Positions 24,701 through 37,110 are shown, counted from the stretch's first letter. The stretch is DNA of 64,000 nucleotides from Ceratotherium simum simum (GCF_000283155.1 NW_004454180.1:15332179-15396178), one strand, 5' to 3'. The notes: a model not told the origin generated them from the letters alone. Made by a program: numbers and translations.

Positions 24701-25608
24701 AAATAGCTTTCATAGACAAATGTGGTACATGATATATTTATAAACTGATAGTCTGCTTTTAAAATTGGGCTTTTGAAGGAGATATTGGAGCTTTCAAGTG
24801 GGGTATTCATGAGTGGCAGGAGAGTAACTCTAAATGGAAGGTGCAGTTCAGATTGGGCTGTTTGATATGGCTAGGACACTGTAGATATTAGTTCTTTCAA
24901 AATATCTCTGGAAAGGCTAACCACAGTAGGTCTGTTTATAGCTCTTCAAAAGAACCAGATTGGGAGGCCTGGAGATTAATGATTTCTGTTGTACAAGGCC
25001 AGGTATAAGCTCAGGTAGCCTTCTAGGCCGTCTTCCACATTGTCATGGCAATGGATTTCAGACCTGACATAGAGAGGCAACTTCTGTTGAAGAAAGATAG
25101 ATCCTTCATACCCATGGGCCACAGTTCTTTAAGAAATCAAATAACATATTTTATAGTACAATAGTGCTTTTTTCTTTTAATGTGGCTATATTGCATTTAT
25201 AAGAAAACCAAGATTGAAGCAAAACAAAACTGTTAGATAAATTAGTGAGATTAAATGTCACTGGAGAGGAAATTTGCAAATTTTCTAGTCTGTAGGACTT
25301 ATCAAGGACCTGATTATCTATGTCTGAATTTAATTTACATAGTTGTTAAGATAAAATTCACCTTTCTTGAAAACATATAAGATTATATTTTGGGAGGAGG
25401 ATTAAATCCTATGGGCTATCATTTAAAAAACATTTTGATTAGTCCCCTGCAAAATAATTCTGAATAATACGAACCTTTTTCTTTTGTGGTCAGAAACTAA
25501 AGTGTTTCAATGTCATTAGCCGGACTGTAAGCATAATTTTGCTTTTTTGCTAAGAATATTTTTTATATATTCTATATCCTTGCTATTCAAGCTACTGTAT
25601 TATATTCA

Positions 25609-26035
25609 TGTCTCTCAAACTTCAATATGCACAAGAATCACAAAGGAACCATGTTAATATTCAAATCTGATTTAGTAGTTATGGAAGGGGGCCTGATATT
25701 CTGCTTTTTTTTTTTTTTTGTGAGGAAGATTAGCCCTGAGCTAACATCCGACGCCAATCCTCCTCTTTTTTTTTTTCTGAGGAAGATTGGCCCTGGGCTA
25801 ACATCCGTGCCCATCTTCCTCTACTTTATATGGGACGCCTCCACAGCATAGCTTGACAAGTGGTGCATCCGTGCCCACCTGGGATCTAAATCTGTGGACC
25901 CAGGGCCTCTGAAGCAGAGTGCATGCACTTAACCACTATGCCACCTGGCCGGCCCCTGATAGTCTGCATTTTTAACAAGCTCTCAGGAAAAACCAATATT
26001 GCTGGTCTCTGGATCACATATTTAGTAACAAAACT
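25609..26035 (+). mobile_element. hAT-Charlie relic, MER5A-like, split by ERE
   Basis: The left part (25609-25704) has CTCTCAAACTTCAATATGCA-CAAGAATCAC and AATCTGATTTAGTAG. The right part (25955-26035) continues with CTGATAGTCTGCATTTTTAA-CAAGCTCTCAGG. Together they follow the layout of the short non-autonomous MER5A element. The break coincides exactly with the ERE insertion at 25705-25954, so the two halves are one element. Confidence 0.65.
25705..25954 (-). mobile_element. ERE SINE inside a MER5A-like relic
   Basis: The T-rich tail is at the left. It is followed by two reversed GAGGAAGATTRGCCCTGAGC modules, the reversed tRNA-like region (TTAACCACTATGCCACC) and GGCCGGCCCC at the right end. 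It is flanked by CCTGATATTCTGC (25692-25704) and CCTGATAGTCTGC (25955-25967), a 13-bp duplication with one mismatch. Confidence 0.93.
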
Positions 26036-26456
26036 CTGTGACAAGTTTATTATTTTTCTTCAAATATACTAGGCAATTAAAACATTTCCAATTTCATGTG
26101 AGGCTTATTTTTAGAGAGAGAGTGCACTGATTAAACCAAAAATAAATTCATAAAACATCTCTTCACTAAAAGAAATAGCAGTTTATATCTGAAGTAATAT
26201 TAAAACATCACACTAAAAGTAAAAATGTTTCAGGTTAGAACTTTAAAAATTGGTTTTACCAGAGATTCCAGAGCTGTATAAAGTAGTTTTGCTTAGTATC
26301 ATCGCCATAGATGCTCTAGTTCCTCTTTAGTGGATATTTTTGCATAGTTTATGAGATTAGAAAACCGGAAAATCTTGCTGGCTAGTTCTCTATCATTTAT
26401 TTGAATGGTGAGACAGCTTCTGGCAATAGTGACTTGGGAGAGTGATTTAAAAGCGT

Positions 26457-26494
26457 ACACACACACACACACACACACACACATGCACACACAC
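26457..26494. repeat. (AC)n dinucleotide microsatellite
   Basis: AC repeats run with one interruption (ATGC near 26483). They produce spurious HTHTHT and CVCVCV peptides in the two overlapping frames at 26299-26623. Confidence 0.97.
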
Positions 26495-29139
26495 CCTGCA
26501 TTCAAAATCCAATGTCCATGTGTAAAATTGAGAAGGATGAGCCTGGTTCAAATCTGCAATCAGCACCTATTTGACCTGCTGAGAACTGGCGGTGTTTGGA
26601 CCGCTCTGTGGCTGGTTCCTTAATGTACAGTCAATTTCTTTTAAAACGAAGGTGCTTATGCTTTTTGACTTTGGCAGAAAGGACAAAACAGGAGCATAAT
26701 GAACTATAAATTTTAGTGTATTTATGTGTATTTATAGCTCACCGTAAGGTTTTACTCTCTGTGTTTTTCATGTTTCCTCTGAACTTGGCTCCAGCAGCAG
26801 GTCCAGTCTGTTTGACCTTCTGACTAGAACAGGTACATCGGGGCCACATCAACCGGCAAATGGTTTATTTTGTGAAGAGTCTAGCAGCTAGAGCAAAGGC
26901 TAGAATGATTTGTAATAAAACACCACGTTGGCACTTTTAGGCAGAAGTTTGCATTTATTTTTCATTTCAATTTTATTTTTTAAGCTAGAATTATGATTAA
27001 CATTATTAATAATAATATTATTTTTTTAAAAAAATGCAGCTGCCATAATCTCTCCAATACGCATTATCATTCATCCATGTGGGAGCTTTTGAATATGAAA
27101 ATCCTTTTGAACATGAAGAGATAGGTAACTATGCTAGCTTTCTGCCTATTTTGGGGATTAGTACAAATGGCATAGATTTGAATCTCTAGACCTAATTGAT
27201 TTGTCCCAGTGGGGGGATGATGGCCCAAGTTAACTGTGTTAGGTTGCTACAAAGAAGAGAAAATGGTATTGATTGACAATGATGTCTCTGCCACTTCAAT
27301 TGTAGCCTAGTACTTCACGTGAGATGTATCTCTGCTATTCTAGCTTATTTTCCTTCACGCCAGCGCAGCATGGCCCCAGTAGGATAAGGGAGGGAAACTG
27401 TGTGTGTGGCCTCCTCAGCAGGAGCAAGTCCTGCAGGCCTACTGGTGGGCGGAGGCCTGCTGAGAAAGGTGTCAGAGAAAGGTCCACTCTGGGGACCACA
27501 GCTGTCACTCAAACAGCCCCTACTAGGTGGCAGTGCTCAGTGGGAGGAGTGTGCACTGGAACAAAATAATCTTACTACTCTTATTTTTATTCAGTGGAAT
27601 AAGAAAGTGTTTACAATGGTGTTCATCCAGATTAAGTATTTAAGGCTTTTTCTCCCCTCCTTTTGCCATTTTTTCCTTAATCACCTCATTAATTTCCAGT
27701 TTGGCTTAAAATGATCAGCAGGCTAGAACTATATGGCTCATTTATTCTACTTTACTTTATTTACTTTTTCAAAGTAAAATGGATAAAATCAATTAATAAA
27801 TTTAAGCCCATTTACTATGATTTGGAGAGCTGCTAAGTAATACATCTTCCTTTCTTCACTGAAGTGCTATAAAATAATTCATCTGTGAGAATAAGGCAAC
27901 CTCTTTCTCGAGATATTTTTAAGGAAATGGCAGGTTGTTATCAGTCTGAGGTTGAAGTTCAGTTCTGCCCAGACCCAGGATATGGGCTAACCAGCCTGGC
28001 CAGGGATTCTACCACGTGCTATCAAAGAAATGCTTCATCACTGTCTTGTATTACTTGTATGAAAAGCATAAAAATTAATAAATCAGTATTCGAATTCTCT
28101 TCCACTTGGGTGTAGTAGTAACTCTATTTCTAAAAATGATATATTCCAGTGATGTGGTTGGGTTTTAAACTAAATACTGTAGAAGGAATGGGAAAACCCC
28201 TCTTCAGCACCAATTTGGAAAGCATTGTGATTGATAATAGTGCACTCACACACCCACACAGTTGCTGAAATATCAAGTATGTTAGAAGGAGTAAAGTTGT
28301 GTCCAGTGGGAAGGATGGAAAAGATATGGATTAAAGGTGGAGAGGGCAAAGGAACATGTTAATTTTGCCCAGGAAAAGGAAAGAAAGGAATTTGTAAATG
28401 GCCTTAAGAAGGAGATCTTCAGAGCTGCCTGAGGCCAGGTAAACTTCTGACTATAATTATCTGCCAATTTAGGCACAGGTTGTTCTCCTGGTTACAAAAA
28501 AGGGAGTAAAAACACCAGAAAATAGGCCATCAGGAGCACAGCTCCATCAGTATCTGAGAGTGAAGAGAATGCACACAGGAGTGTCAGGGGTACTGAGTGG
28601 CATAAGAAAGGTGCTTAGACCAATGCCTGGGACACAGTCAGATGTAATTGACAAACACATGAACTCACACACAGACACACGCCATGAGACGTGTATATAT
28701 ATGTCAACTATTTATGGAGGGAATGGAATAAGAAAGAAATGTGCACAACTTTCATAAGGCTAGAAATACTTATCTTTTCTTTTTGCTTTTAATTAACTAG
28801 TTATATGCTTGTTGTGGAAAAGTATATGGCTATTTTTGTTATGCTTAGCTGTATTACAACTCTATTCCTCATAGTATATGAACTCCACAAGGCTGACCTT
28901 ATTTTAGACATATATTTGTATCTTTATCTATATCTATCTATACCCTCAATGAGGAAACTAATATCATAGACATAGCTGCTATAGCAAATATCCAGTGAAA
29001 GAGATTTTAAACTTTCTCTTAAAAATCCGTGTTAATGACCTGATAATGCTTTGTTATGGCTTTCTGAAAATGTGTGAAGTGTTCTGACAGTATGTCAACA
29101 AAGTGTCAAATAAGGAGAGAGAGAAGCTAAGAATTGGAA
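26495..29139. other. Mostly unique sequence with one GC-rich patch
   Basis: No coding gene was recognised. 27340-27560 is clearly richer in G and C than its surroundings and carries several short inverted repeats (see findings). A MIR-like scrap (GGTGCTTAGACCAATGCCTGG) lies near 28608-28630. Confidence 0.45.
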
Positions 29140-29320
29140 TCATAATGTCACCAAATGTTAAAGCTGGAAGGGACCTTAGACCCCCTGCATGTTGGAAGTG
29201 ATGGGGCTGAAGCCCAAGAGGATTAAGTGATTTGTTCAAGGTCACACATAGAGCAAGCAAAGACCAAGGAGTAGAATCTGGGTCCCCTGGCTCCCAGTCC
29301 CGTTCTCTGTTAGGTTTGCA
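29140..29320 (-). mobile_element. MIR-type ancient SINE relic
   Basis: The + strand shows the reversed MIR-like layout: GTTAAAGCTGGAAGGGACCT, GAGGATTAAGTGATTTG, CAAGGTCACACATAGAGC and CCTGGCTCCCAGTCC. The exact subfamily is unresolved. Confidence 0.6.
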
Positions 29321-29713
29321 AGTTTGCTCCTAACTATATTAATTGTTTTGTTTGGTACAGAACAAAACACAGATTGTAGAAACGAAGGAGTCAGTGTTTT
29401 TTTGGAATCTGAGTCATTTTAAAGGTCATCCCATCTCTCATTAGTTGGAGTACATAGCTATTTACTCCCAATCATTTATTTAAGCATTTATTCCACATGT
29501 AACTCTTGGAGATATTAATTTCCCTGACAATGAGAAGAAGTAGTTGTAGTTTTGAATAAATATAGTCATCTCTCACTTTAAATCTACTTTTCATTGAAGA
29601 AAGCATGTTTTTTTTTTCATTTTTTTCCTCTTTCCTGCATTCTTGCTTTTTTAATAGTCTTTTCTCTTTGCCCCACTAGATCCTGATAGCCAAGAGAATA
29701 GAAATTATCATCA

Positions 29714-29910
29714 CAAATACAGACACACAAGCACACACACACACACCACGTATGGAATACTTGAAAGATTACGGAACACCTCCATATATGAATTCTTATC
29801 ATAGTTGCAAATTATTTAGTTGAATGTTCTCAAAAGCCCATTTTATAGATGAGAAAACAGAGTGTGATTTTTCAAAGTAAAGAGCAAAACTAGGTCTTTT
29901 ATTTTTGAAA
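29714..29910 (-). repeat. Short (AC)n tract followed by MIR scrap
   Basis: A brief CA-rich run at 29720-29747 is followed at about 29840-29910 by CCCATTTTATAGATGAGAAA-ACAGAG, the reversed core of a MIR. It is too short for firm classification. Confidence 0.45.
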
Positions 29911-30389
29911 TATGTTCCCTTTCAATATACACACACATAATGGATCATAGACCTTTAATGGATAGTTAAGGTAAATGAGACTATCTCAGAGCATACTCTA
30001 GTATTTTAGAGTTGATATAAAGGAGAATTAAAATAATCTTTTCTATATACTTCTCAGTGATAAGGACCATCTAGTATTAGAAAATCTAAACTTATACTAA
30101 TTTTCTGATATTTTAAAATCTAATATTTTAAATTCTGAATCCGCTTTGAAAGATAAAATAGATTTTCCATATTTTAAAATTGATTTTATAGCCCTATATG
30201 TTCAGAGAATGTATTTTATTTATAATCTCATAGATATCTATCTTTAATATACACTGATCCTCAGTTGGTTCTCATCACTTTCACTCTGTTTTGCTACTTT
30301 GCCTTTCTTCCTTTAGCCACTTTGAGAGTTAACAACTTGTATTAGGGTCTTGGAGAATGGGAATATCCAGTCCTAGGGCTTATAAGGAG

Positions 30390-30560
30390 TCTTGAACCAG
30401 GAATCAGAAGACCCGGCTTCTATTCCTGTCTTGTCCAATAGCTTGTAATGTGCCTTTAGTGGAATTACTTACATCTCTGAGTCTTAGTCCGGTCTTTTAT
30501 AAAAAGAAAGCATTAGATCAGGTGATCAACAAGGCCCTTTGATCTTCTTAAAGATCTGTG
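30390..30560 (+). mobile_element. MIR-type ancient SINE relic
   Basis: The order is AATCAGAAGACCCGGCTTCT, GGAATTACTTACATCTCTGA-GTCTTAG and GATCAACAAGGCCCTTTGAT, the + layout of the same ancient SINE group seen in reverse at 29140. Confidence 0.6.
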
Positions 30561-30593
30561 ATTTATAATGTATCTCTCCTGTATATTGATTTT

Positions 30594-30891
30594 TTTTTTT
30601 GTGATGAAGATCCACCCTGAGCTAACATCCATGCTAATCCTCCTCTTTTTGCTGAGGAAGACTGGCTCTGAGCTAACTTCTATTGCCAATTCTCCTCCTT
30701 TTTTTTTTTTCCCCCCAAAGCCCCAGTAGATAATTGTATGTCATAGTTGCACATCCTTCTAGTTGCTGTATGTAGGACCCGGCCTCAGCATGGCCGGAGA
30801 AGTGGTGTGTCGGTGCCCGCCCAGGATCCAAACCCTGGGCCACCAGTAGCGGAGCACACGCACTTAACCGCTAAGCCATGGAGCTGGCCCA
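30594..30891 (-). mobile_element. ERE SINE, long form
   Basis: Reversed modules occur from the left: T tail, GAGCTAACATCC, GAGGAAGACTGGCTCTGAGC, CCCCAAAGCCCCAGTAGATA, CAGCATGGCCGGAGAAG, and the tRNA-like region ending CTGGCCC. The perfect 17-bp duplication TCCTGTATATTGATTTT flanks it (30577-30593 and 30892-30908). It contains both the tail modules and the CCCCAGTAGATA segment, so it is among the longest EREs here. Confidence 0.95.
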
Positions 30892-30908
30892 TCCTGTATA
30901 TTGATTTT

Positions 30909-31863
30909 ATTAAATCAAGATTTCATATTATTGCCTGTGTTTCTTAAAGCAGACACATATGTGAAAAATCTAAATATGAAAGCAGAACAACTCTACAATT
31001 ATTATACATATATTCCTGCGTGAACACATAGTCATAATTTTGGGGGCTTTGTTAACATGCTATCAAAGTAACTACCTTTTTCAATGAAAAACAATGAAAA
31101 CAATTTACACATCTTACAGATAAATGTGTATTTAATGCAGTTACTCAGTGGTAAATCTACCTAGTTAAGCATGTTAGTTCAAATGGTACCCTGATTTGGT
31201 TGAGATATGGACATTGAAACTAAGAGATTATAAGAGAAAACCTTGAGTCCATAAGCTATATTTCTTTCTTCAGAATATGTGGATTCACTTTTGCTTATAT
31301 TTTTGAACATCGTAATGTGTTAAGTAATACCAAGATTCATCAGCAACTTCATGTATATATATAGATATACATATATATGTAGTCTTCAGTACATGTGTAA
31401 TACTATGAACCCCCAAGAAACAAACTCCCCCTACATGTTTTTAAGATTATACATAATGTACATTTAATATGATTTAAAATGTTACAGGTTTTAGTTTTTA
31501 AGGTCAGTGTGGGTAACTACTTCTGACATCAATAATGAGGAATAATTTCTGATATTTTTCTTTGCTTGAATGTTTAAAAATCTCTAGCATAGGGTTAACA
31601 TGAAGATATATTTAGTTCGTTATAAATATTTCTGGAGTAGCATGCCTAATAAGTCCAAATCAGAATATTCAAAATGTCAGTGGCATTTTCTACATTACAT
31701 ATGTTCCCAGAATCTGCTGGCGCTGCTGAGAGCATGGCAGGAGTTCAGGCGGTCAGCACTGTCTAGGCAACATTTTACTCTCTTGTGCTCCAGAGGAAGC
31801 CTCCAGCCCATAGGTGTTGATAAAACCATATCTCTACTATTGTTTAATATGCTGGAAATTTAC
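30909..31863. other. Unique AT-rich sequence
   Basis: No gene or named repeat was seen, apart from a short TATATAGATATACATATAT run near 31353-31380. Confidence 0.4.
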
Positions 31864-32343
31864 TGCATTAGTTTCCTGTGGCTGCTGTAACAAATTACAA
31901 ACAAATCTGATGTCTAAAAGCAACAACAATTTGTTCTTTCACAGTTGTGGAGGCCAGAACTCTGAAATCAGTTTCACTGGGCCAAAATCAAGGTGTTGGC
32001 AGGGCCACATGCCCCCCACAGGCTCTAGGAGAGATTCTGCTCCTTGACTCTCGGTTTTTGGTGGCTGCCCACATTTCTTGACTTGTGACCACACTACTCC
32101 AATCTCTGCCTCCATGGTCACATTGCCTTCTCCTCCTCTGTGCCTTATGTGCTTCTGTATCTCTCTTCTAAGGGCATTTGTGACGGCATCTTGGACCCAG
32201 CCAGGTAATCTAGGACAGTGTCCTTATCTCAAGATCTTTAACTTAATCTCCTCTACAAAAACTTTATCATATAAGGTAATAGTCACAGGTCCTAGGAATT
32301 AGGACAGGGACATATCTTTGGGAGCCCTTATCAGCCTACAACA
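31864..32343 (-). mobile_element. Solo LTR, ERVL-MaLR (MLT1-type)
   Basis: The + strand reads TGCATTAGTTTCCTGTGGCT-GCTGTAACAAATTAC, CTTTCACAGTTGTGGAGGCC-AGAACTC, CAAGGTGTTGGCAGGGCC and CTCCAATCTCTGCCTCC, ending CAGCCTACAACA. These are the reverse complements of MLT1 blocks, including GTTACAGCAGCC and the CTCCACAACTGTGAAAGAA polyadenylation region. It is the same group as 18640-19136 but on the other strand. No clear target duplication remains. Confidence 0.85.
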
Positions 32344-32649
32344 TCCATTCATCAGTCATTCAACAATGTGTAGTTAGTGTTCAATGAATGCTTAAGCTGT
32401 GCACCAGATAAAAGTCTCCCTCTCACGTAAGAGTTTGTAATGCAGGTGTAGAAAAATCACACATATGTGCAACATCTTAAGAACAGTGGAAAGAAGATGG
32501 GAGACAAGAGATAAAGCAGAGTTACTATTTAAGACCAGGGAAATGTGTTTAAACTAATTAAAATGTATTATTTAATATTTAATGTAAATGTAATCTGACA
32601 ATTAGACTAGATCAAGTGGTTTTCAAACCCAAATTTTAAATAGATAAAT

Positions 32650-33000
32650 TTCTTCTGTAGTGCTCTGGCTGTGGCTGTTGCATGCTTTTGCTCTTGCTAT
32701 CTCCTATGCTTGGAAATGCCTTTCTTTTCACCTATCTCTTCTTTTCTTTATGCCTTTTATGTTTCAGCTTAAATATTACAGCAGCTAAGAGGAGGCTGTA
32801 TCACATAACATTGACAAACTTTAAACAGCGCTAATCACTACCTGAGATTTTAATTATTTGTTGCTTGTTTTGCTCTGTCTCATGAATCTCCCCACAGGAC
32901 ATTAGCTTTAGAAAAGTTGGTCTTTTCTATCAAATCCCAGCCCCTAGAACTGCCTCTGGCATAACAGGTTTCCATGAATATTGCTCATTAAATTAGAGAA
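32650..33000 (+). mobile_element. L2 LINE, 3' end relic (first of two)
   Basis: The segment has TTTGCTCTTGCTATCTCCTA-TGCTTGGAAATGCC, CTTATGCCTTTTATGTTTCA-type blocks and the L2 terminal pattern AGCCCCTAGAACTGCCTCTG-GCATAACAGG. It ends near 33000, where a second L2 tail begins in the same orientation. Confidence 0.65.
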
Positions 33001-33295
33001 TCCTTAAAGAATTTGTTCAGATGCTACTCTCTCCAGGAAGCCTTCCCTCAGCCAACTGCTCAAGAGAAATTTCTCCTCCTCTATGCTCCCAACTTACAAG
33101 GCTTGTGTGTAAAACTAACATTTATCAAGTTCTATAATATTAATGCATTAGCATGTCTGTCTTCTAAGAATATTGTAAGTTCCTTGAAGGCAAGGATTTT
33201 GTCTTAGCCCTCTTCATATTCATAAATTCATATCCACACTAGCTCCTCGCACATAAAAGGCATTCAATGAATATATTTTCAATGAATTACTCTTT
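33001..33295 (+). mobile_element. L2 LINE, 3' end relic (second of two)
   Basis: CTCTCCAGGAAGCCTTCCCT, ATTGTAAGTTCCTTGAAGGC-AAGGATTTTGTCTTAG and CATAAAAGGCATTCAATGAA-TATAT are classic L2 3' blocks, better preserved than in the preceding copy. The 64-codon ORF at 33013-33207 is a by-product. Confidence 0.75.
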
Positions 33296-33337
33296 GAAAA
33301 CCCCAAAATTGTCATAAAGCAGTTTGTTAAATCCATC

Positions 33338-33660
33338 ATTGATAATTTTATGTATCAAGTTGACTAAACTGAAGCACCCTATTACTTAATCAAACACTAA
33401 TCTCAGTGTAGCTGTGAAACTATTTCGTAGATGTGGTTAATATCTATAATCAGTTGACTTTAAGTAAAGGAGATTGTCCTCTGTAATGTGAGTGGGCCTC
33501 ATCCTTTCAGCTAGAAGGGCTTGAAAGCAAAAACTGAAATTCCTCAGAGAAGAAATTCTGCCCTAAGATTGCAGCATTAACTCCTACCTGAGATTTTAGC
33601 CTGCTGGCCTGTCCCCACCTCCATCCCTGAGAACTCTAATTGATATACATACCATCCATC
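33338..33660 (+). mobile_element. ERVL LTR fragment (MLT2-type)
   Basis: It contains GATAATTTTATGTATCAAGT-TGACT, TAGATGTGGTTAATATCTAT, AATGTGAGTGGGCCTCATCC and AGATTTTAGCCTGCTGGCCT, in the order of MLT2 LTRs of the HERV-L group. The 3' end with its polyadenylation site is missing, so it is a partial LTR. Confidence 0.75.
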
Positions 33661-34899
33661 TTTCCCTTTAAACCTAATATAGGGCAGTGGTGAGAGTTTA
33701 ACCATATCTCACCAGTTTAGGCTTGAAGCAATTCGATAGGCTTTAGAAGTAATGGCAACAGAAAATTAAAACTGAAAATAATATTTCCATAAAAGAAATG
33801 AAAAATAAATTAACCTTGAAAAATTGAACCAAGAGCTAAATAACAATTCAGAACAGTAAAAGATGTTTTGAGATTATAAACTACTAATAAAATGTTGAAT
33901 TATATTCCATAACATTTATTTAAGAAGTAGGGCAGTACTCAATGATTTTTTTTTTGAAGATTTTTATCTTGTAGAGACTTGAAAAAGAATATCAACTTGT
34001 TAGTGGTGTACTGTAAGCGAAGAGGAATATCTTTACAGCTATTTGAGGTACTTCACAATACTTTGCAACTTCTCAGCACGTAAAGTTGGAAAAACTTTTT
34101 TTTTCTTTGACTGTCACTTTCACCCAAGAAATGAGGCAGTGTCCATTAGAAATAGTTCATTTGAGATTTTCTCCCCTACTGACTGAGTAGTGAAACTTTG
34201 TGATGAGATTGCATTTCAAAGTCCCAGCCTTTGGCCTCCTTCTGAGGCTGGGAGTAAATGACAAGTGCCGGTTATTCTCAGTTCTCACCTTTCCCATCCT
34301 ACTCCATCCTAAACGACCTCTTCCTTTTTAAAAGCAAACGCAAAATTCTGTCTATATTGGATACAACCAAGTAAAACATTGCTATCTTAACAGAATTTGA
34401 AAAGAGATACAAAGAAATACATTTTATGTGTTTTGGTATTGATATTGTGAAACGTATTTTCTTACTTTTTTATTCCTTGTGTTGTTTTACTTGTTTTATG
34501 CAGTGAAATAAGACCATACATGGAAAATTATGGCTACTGACATCTCTGCTGAGATTTTGATATACAAATAAAAAATGATTCAAGTGGGGTGGCTTGATCG
34601 AAGTTGACTTTCTGGATGAAGACAATAACTGTCAAGAATCAGATGGCCCTACTCTGTTTTTCAGGGAGTTAGAATCATGAAAGGGCCTCTCTTTGTTGGA
34701 AAGAGCTTTGAGGTGGCCTGGGAAAGACAAGGTACAATTGCTGTCAGAGAGTAAAGGCAAAGAGTGTAGGCTGCTGACTTAGATCCTGACTGTGATCATT
34801 TCAGTTTCAGTACTTCTAAAACCTAGCATCTCCTTCTGTAAAATTTAGCATCTCCTTCTGTAAATTGGTCCACTCCTGACCTAGTAATTTCTAAAAGTA

Positions 34900-35475
34900 G
34901 CTCTTCTTCAGCTTTTGGCTCAAGCCATCTTTTACTTTACTCCTTCTCACTTGCTCCTCCCACTCCAAATCCTCTCTGTTAATCATTTTCTCTAGTTATG
35001 TTATTTGAATTTTCCTACGTTGTTTTATTCCACTGCGGTCACCCTAACTCATTTTCACACTATCACAATAGTCTTTTAACTAGACACCCTGACTTGTAAT
35101 CTCTCACTCCTTCAGCCTTTTGTGTAGTCACAGTGACCAGATTAATCTTCCTATAGCACAACTAGCAGGCTTCTCTTTGACTTAAAAAATTCAATGTGTC
35201 TATGGATTGCAGGCTGGATAGTCAAGATCCTTCCATCAGTTGCACAGGTTCTTCCAACCAGGACCTTACCTGCCTTCTCCTTTTATTCTTCTCTTTTCCA
35301 CTGTAGCCAAATTAATCTCCTGTCTTCCAAACAGCCCAATATATGTCCTAGCTATACCTCTGATTATGCCCAATGTACATTCTATCTAAATGCTTTGCCT
35401 CCTTCAAGAATAGAGCTAGAGACTTCCTAGTTCAAGAAACCATGGTTAAATTTCAACATAAAGTCATGTCTTTCA
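34900..35475 (+). mobile_element. L2 LINE relic
   Basis: The C/T-rich L2 body is readable: TCACAATAGTCTTTTAACTA-GACACCCTGAC, ACCAGATTAATCTTCCTATA, CTTTGACTTAAAAAATTCAA, then AATGCTTTGCCTCCTTC. The 78-codon ORF at 35194-35430 lies inside it and is not a gene. Confidence 0.7.
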
Positions 35476-35479
35476 CCCC

Positions 35480-35660
35480 TTTACCTGGGGTGGGTGTTTT
35501 CTGAGATACAGCATAATGTAATAAAAAGAACCTTATAGACTCAGGTCGGATGCCAGTTCTGCCATATACCAGCTGTTGCAGTGTGGACAAATGACTTCAC
35601 ACTCTGCCTCTGTTTGCTCATCCACAGAATGGAGATTAAAATATTTATCTTAGTTGTATT
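35480..35660 (+). mobile_element. MIR SINE relic within L2
   Basis: The MIR layout is visible: CAGCATAATGTAATAAAAAG-AACC, GACTCAGGTCGGATGCCAGT-TCTGCCATATACCAGCTG, GACAAATGACTTCACACTCT-GCCTCTG, TTGCTCATCCACAGAATGGA. It sits between two L2 pieces of the same orientation, so it may have inserted into one L2. Confidence 0.75.
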
Positions 35661-35835
35661 ATTTATCTCAGTGTGTTTATTTTTATTTATTGCTTTTCTC
35701 TCTCTTCACTATAGTATAAGCTTAAGAAAGCAGAAATGTTGCCTATTTTGTTAGTTGCTTTTTTCCCCCAGCACCTAGACTGATGTCAGGCAGAGAATAG
35801 GAAATCCATACTATTTGTTGAAGGAATAAATGGTT
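35661..35835 (+). mobile_element. L2 LINE terminal segment
   Basis: CACTATAGTATAAGCTTAAG-AAAGCAGAAATG, CCCAGCACCTAGACTGATGT-CAGGCAG and ACTATTTGTTGAAGGAATAA form a textbook L2 3' terminus. It is probably the end of the L2 that starts near 34900. Confidence 0.75.
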
Positions 35836-36749
35836 AGTACCAATTTAACAGCTTCACAAATGGTGGCTGTCAACATCATCATTGTCGTTCATCATACAAC
35901 ATCTTTTTAATACTGCCTGGCGTTGCTATTTACGTTTTACATTACATCAGGATTATATTTTTTCTCTTTTATAGGCTTTTAGTAACTACTTGGTGATTGG
36001 TCCTATCCAAAAATGTACCACAGCTAATACTATACGGAATTATGTGAAGTTGATTATTTGAGGAAATGAGAGTCTAGAAATAGAATCAAAGCTTATTTAG
36101 TGGCATTTTTTTCCCTAGAGACAACATATTCACATCTTATTGAAAGTAATCCAACCAGAGATTATCATCTGCCTCTAGGCTCTTCATGCCACACATATTT
36201 ACTTTTTTAGCAGCCATTTTTAATTATTTTCTATTCCCCTTCAAAGCCCATAAAATAATAATATGTCACATTTTAATAGCGCCTCAGAGAAAATAATTTC
36301 TGACTAACACATGAAAGTTTAAAAAAGTCAAATTTACAGGCATGTATGTGAGAAAGGATGATGTTATTAGTAGGATTATACAGTGAAATTTCAATGGTGC
36401 TTTGAGAACATCAATTCCAAACAGCTTACCCCCTCCCAACCCAACTTACCTTCACAGGATAATTTTTCAACTGTCCAATTGATCAATTAGTCTTACCTAC
36501 TACAAAAATGTGTCTTTTGGGGGGATCAGATTTTATCTTTCTCAGTCAGTTATACTACAGCTTGAAAGACTTTATTCTATTCAACTTTTCCTATGCAAGA
36601 TTTGATAAAAAAGGAATCAGGGAGAGGGTAGGCAGCACTGTTTCATGGCGTTTGACCACTTTTGCGTCAAGATCTGTAAGCCACCAAAAACTTACCAAAC
36701 CTTTCTATTCTCCTATTCAAAACTGAGACTATTCATCAACAGAAAACAA

Positions 36750-36840
36750 AAATAGGTGTCATTATCCCCAATGTACAGACTGAATTACTGAGGTTCAGTG
36801 AAGTTAACCAACTTGTTCAAAGTTTTGCTTCATAACCTGA
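36750..36840 (-). mobile_element. MIR SINE scrap
   Basis: GTCATTATCCCCAATGTACA-GACTGAATTACTGAGGTTCA and AACCAACTTGTTCAAAG are the reversed MIR core. Confidence 0.6.
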
Positions 36841-37110
36841 GGGCCTTTATTTGCTTATGGAAAAATCAGACACTTGAACAAGTAGAATAAATTGTTGGCT
36901 TTAAATAACGTATTTTTTGTACATTTCTTACCAGTACTCGTAAAATCATTTGTGTTGCTATGAATTAACAAGCAACCTTTCAAATCCATCTACCAATTGT
37001 CTCTCTCTCCAAGTGCATACATGCATAGGGTGAAGAAAAGAGGGAAAAGAAGTATTTGATCAGTAATCATAGTGACACTCTCTTACCTATGTACTTATTT
37101 GATAATTTTT

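Noticed and set aside
26299..26623. Two overlapping ORFs with HTHTHT and CVCVCV tracts
   Set aside because: The tracts are translations of an (AC)n microsatellite.
27324..27714. Overlapping frames in the GC-rich patch as an exon
   Set aside because: Two frames are open equally well, no protein family is recognisable, and no convincing splice sites bound a single frame.
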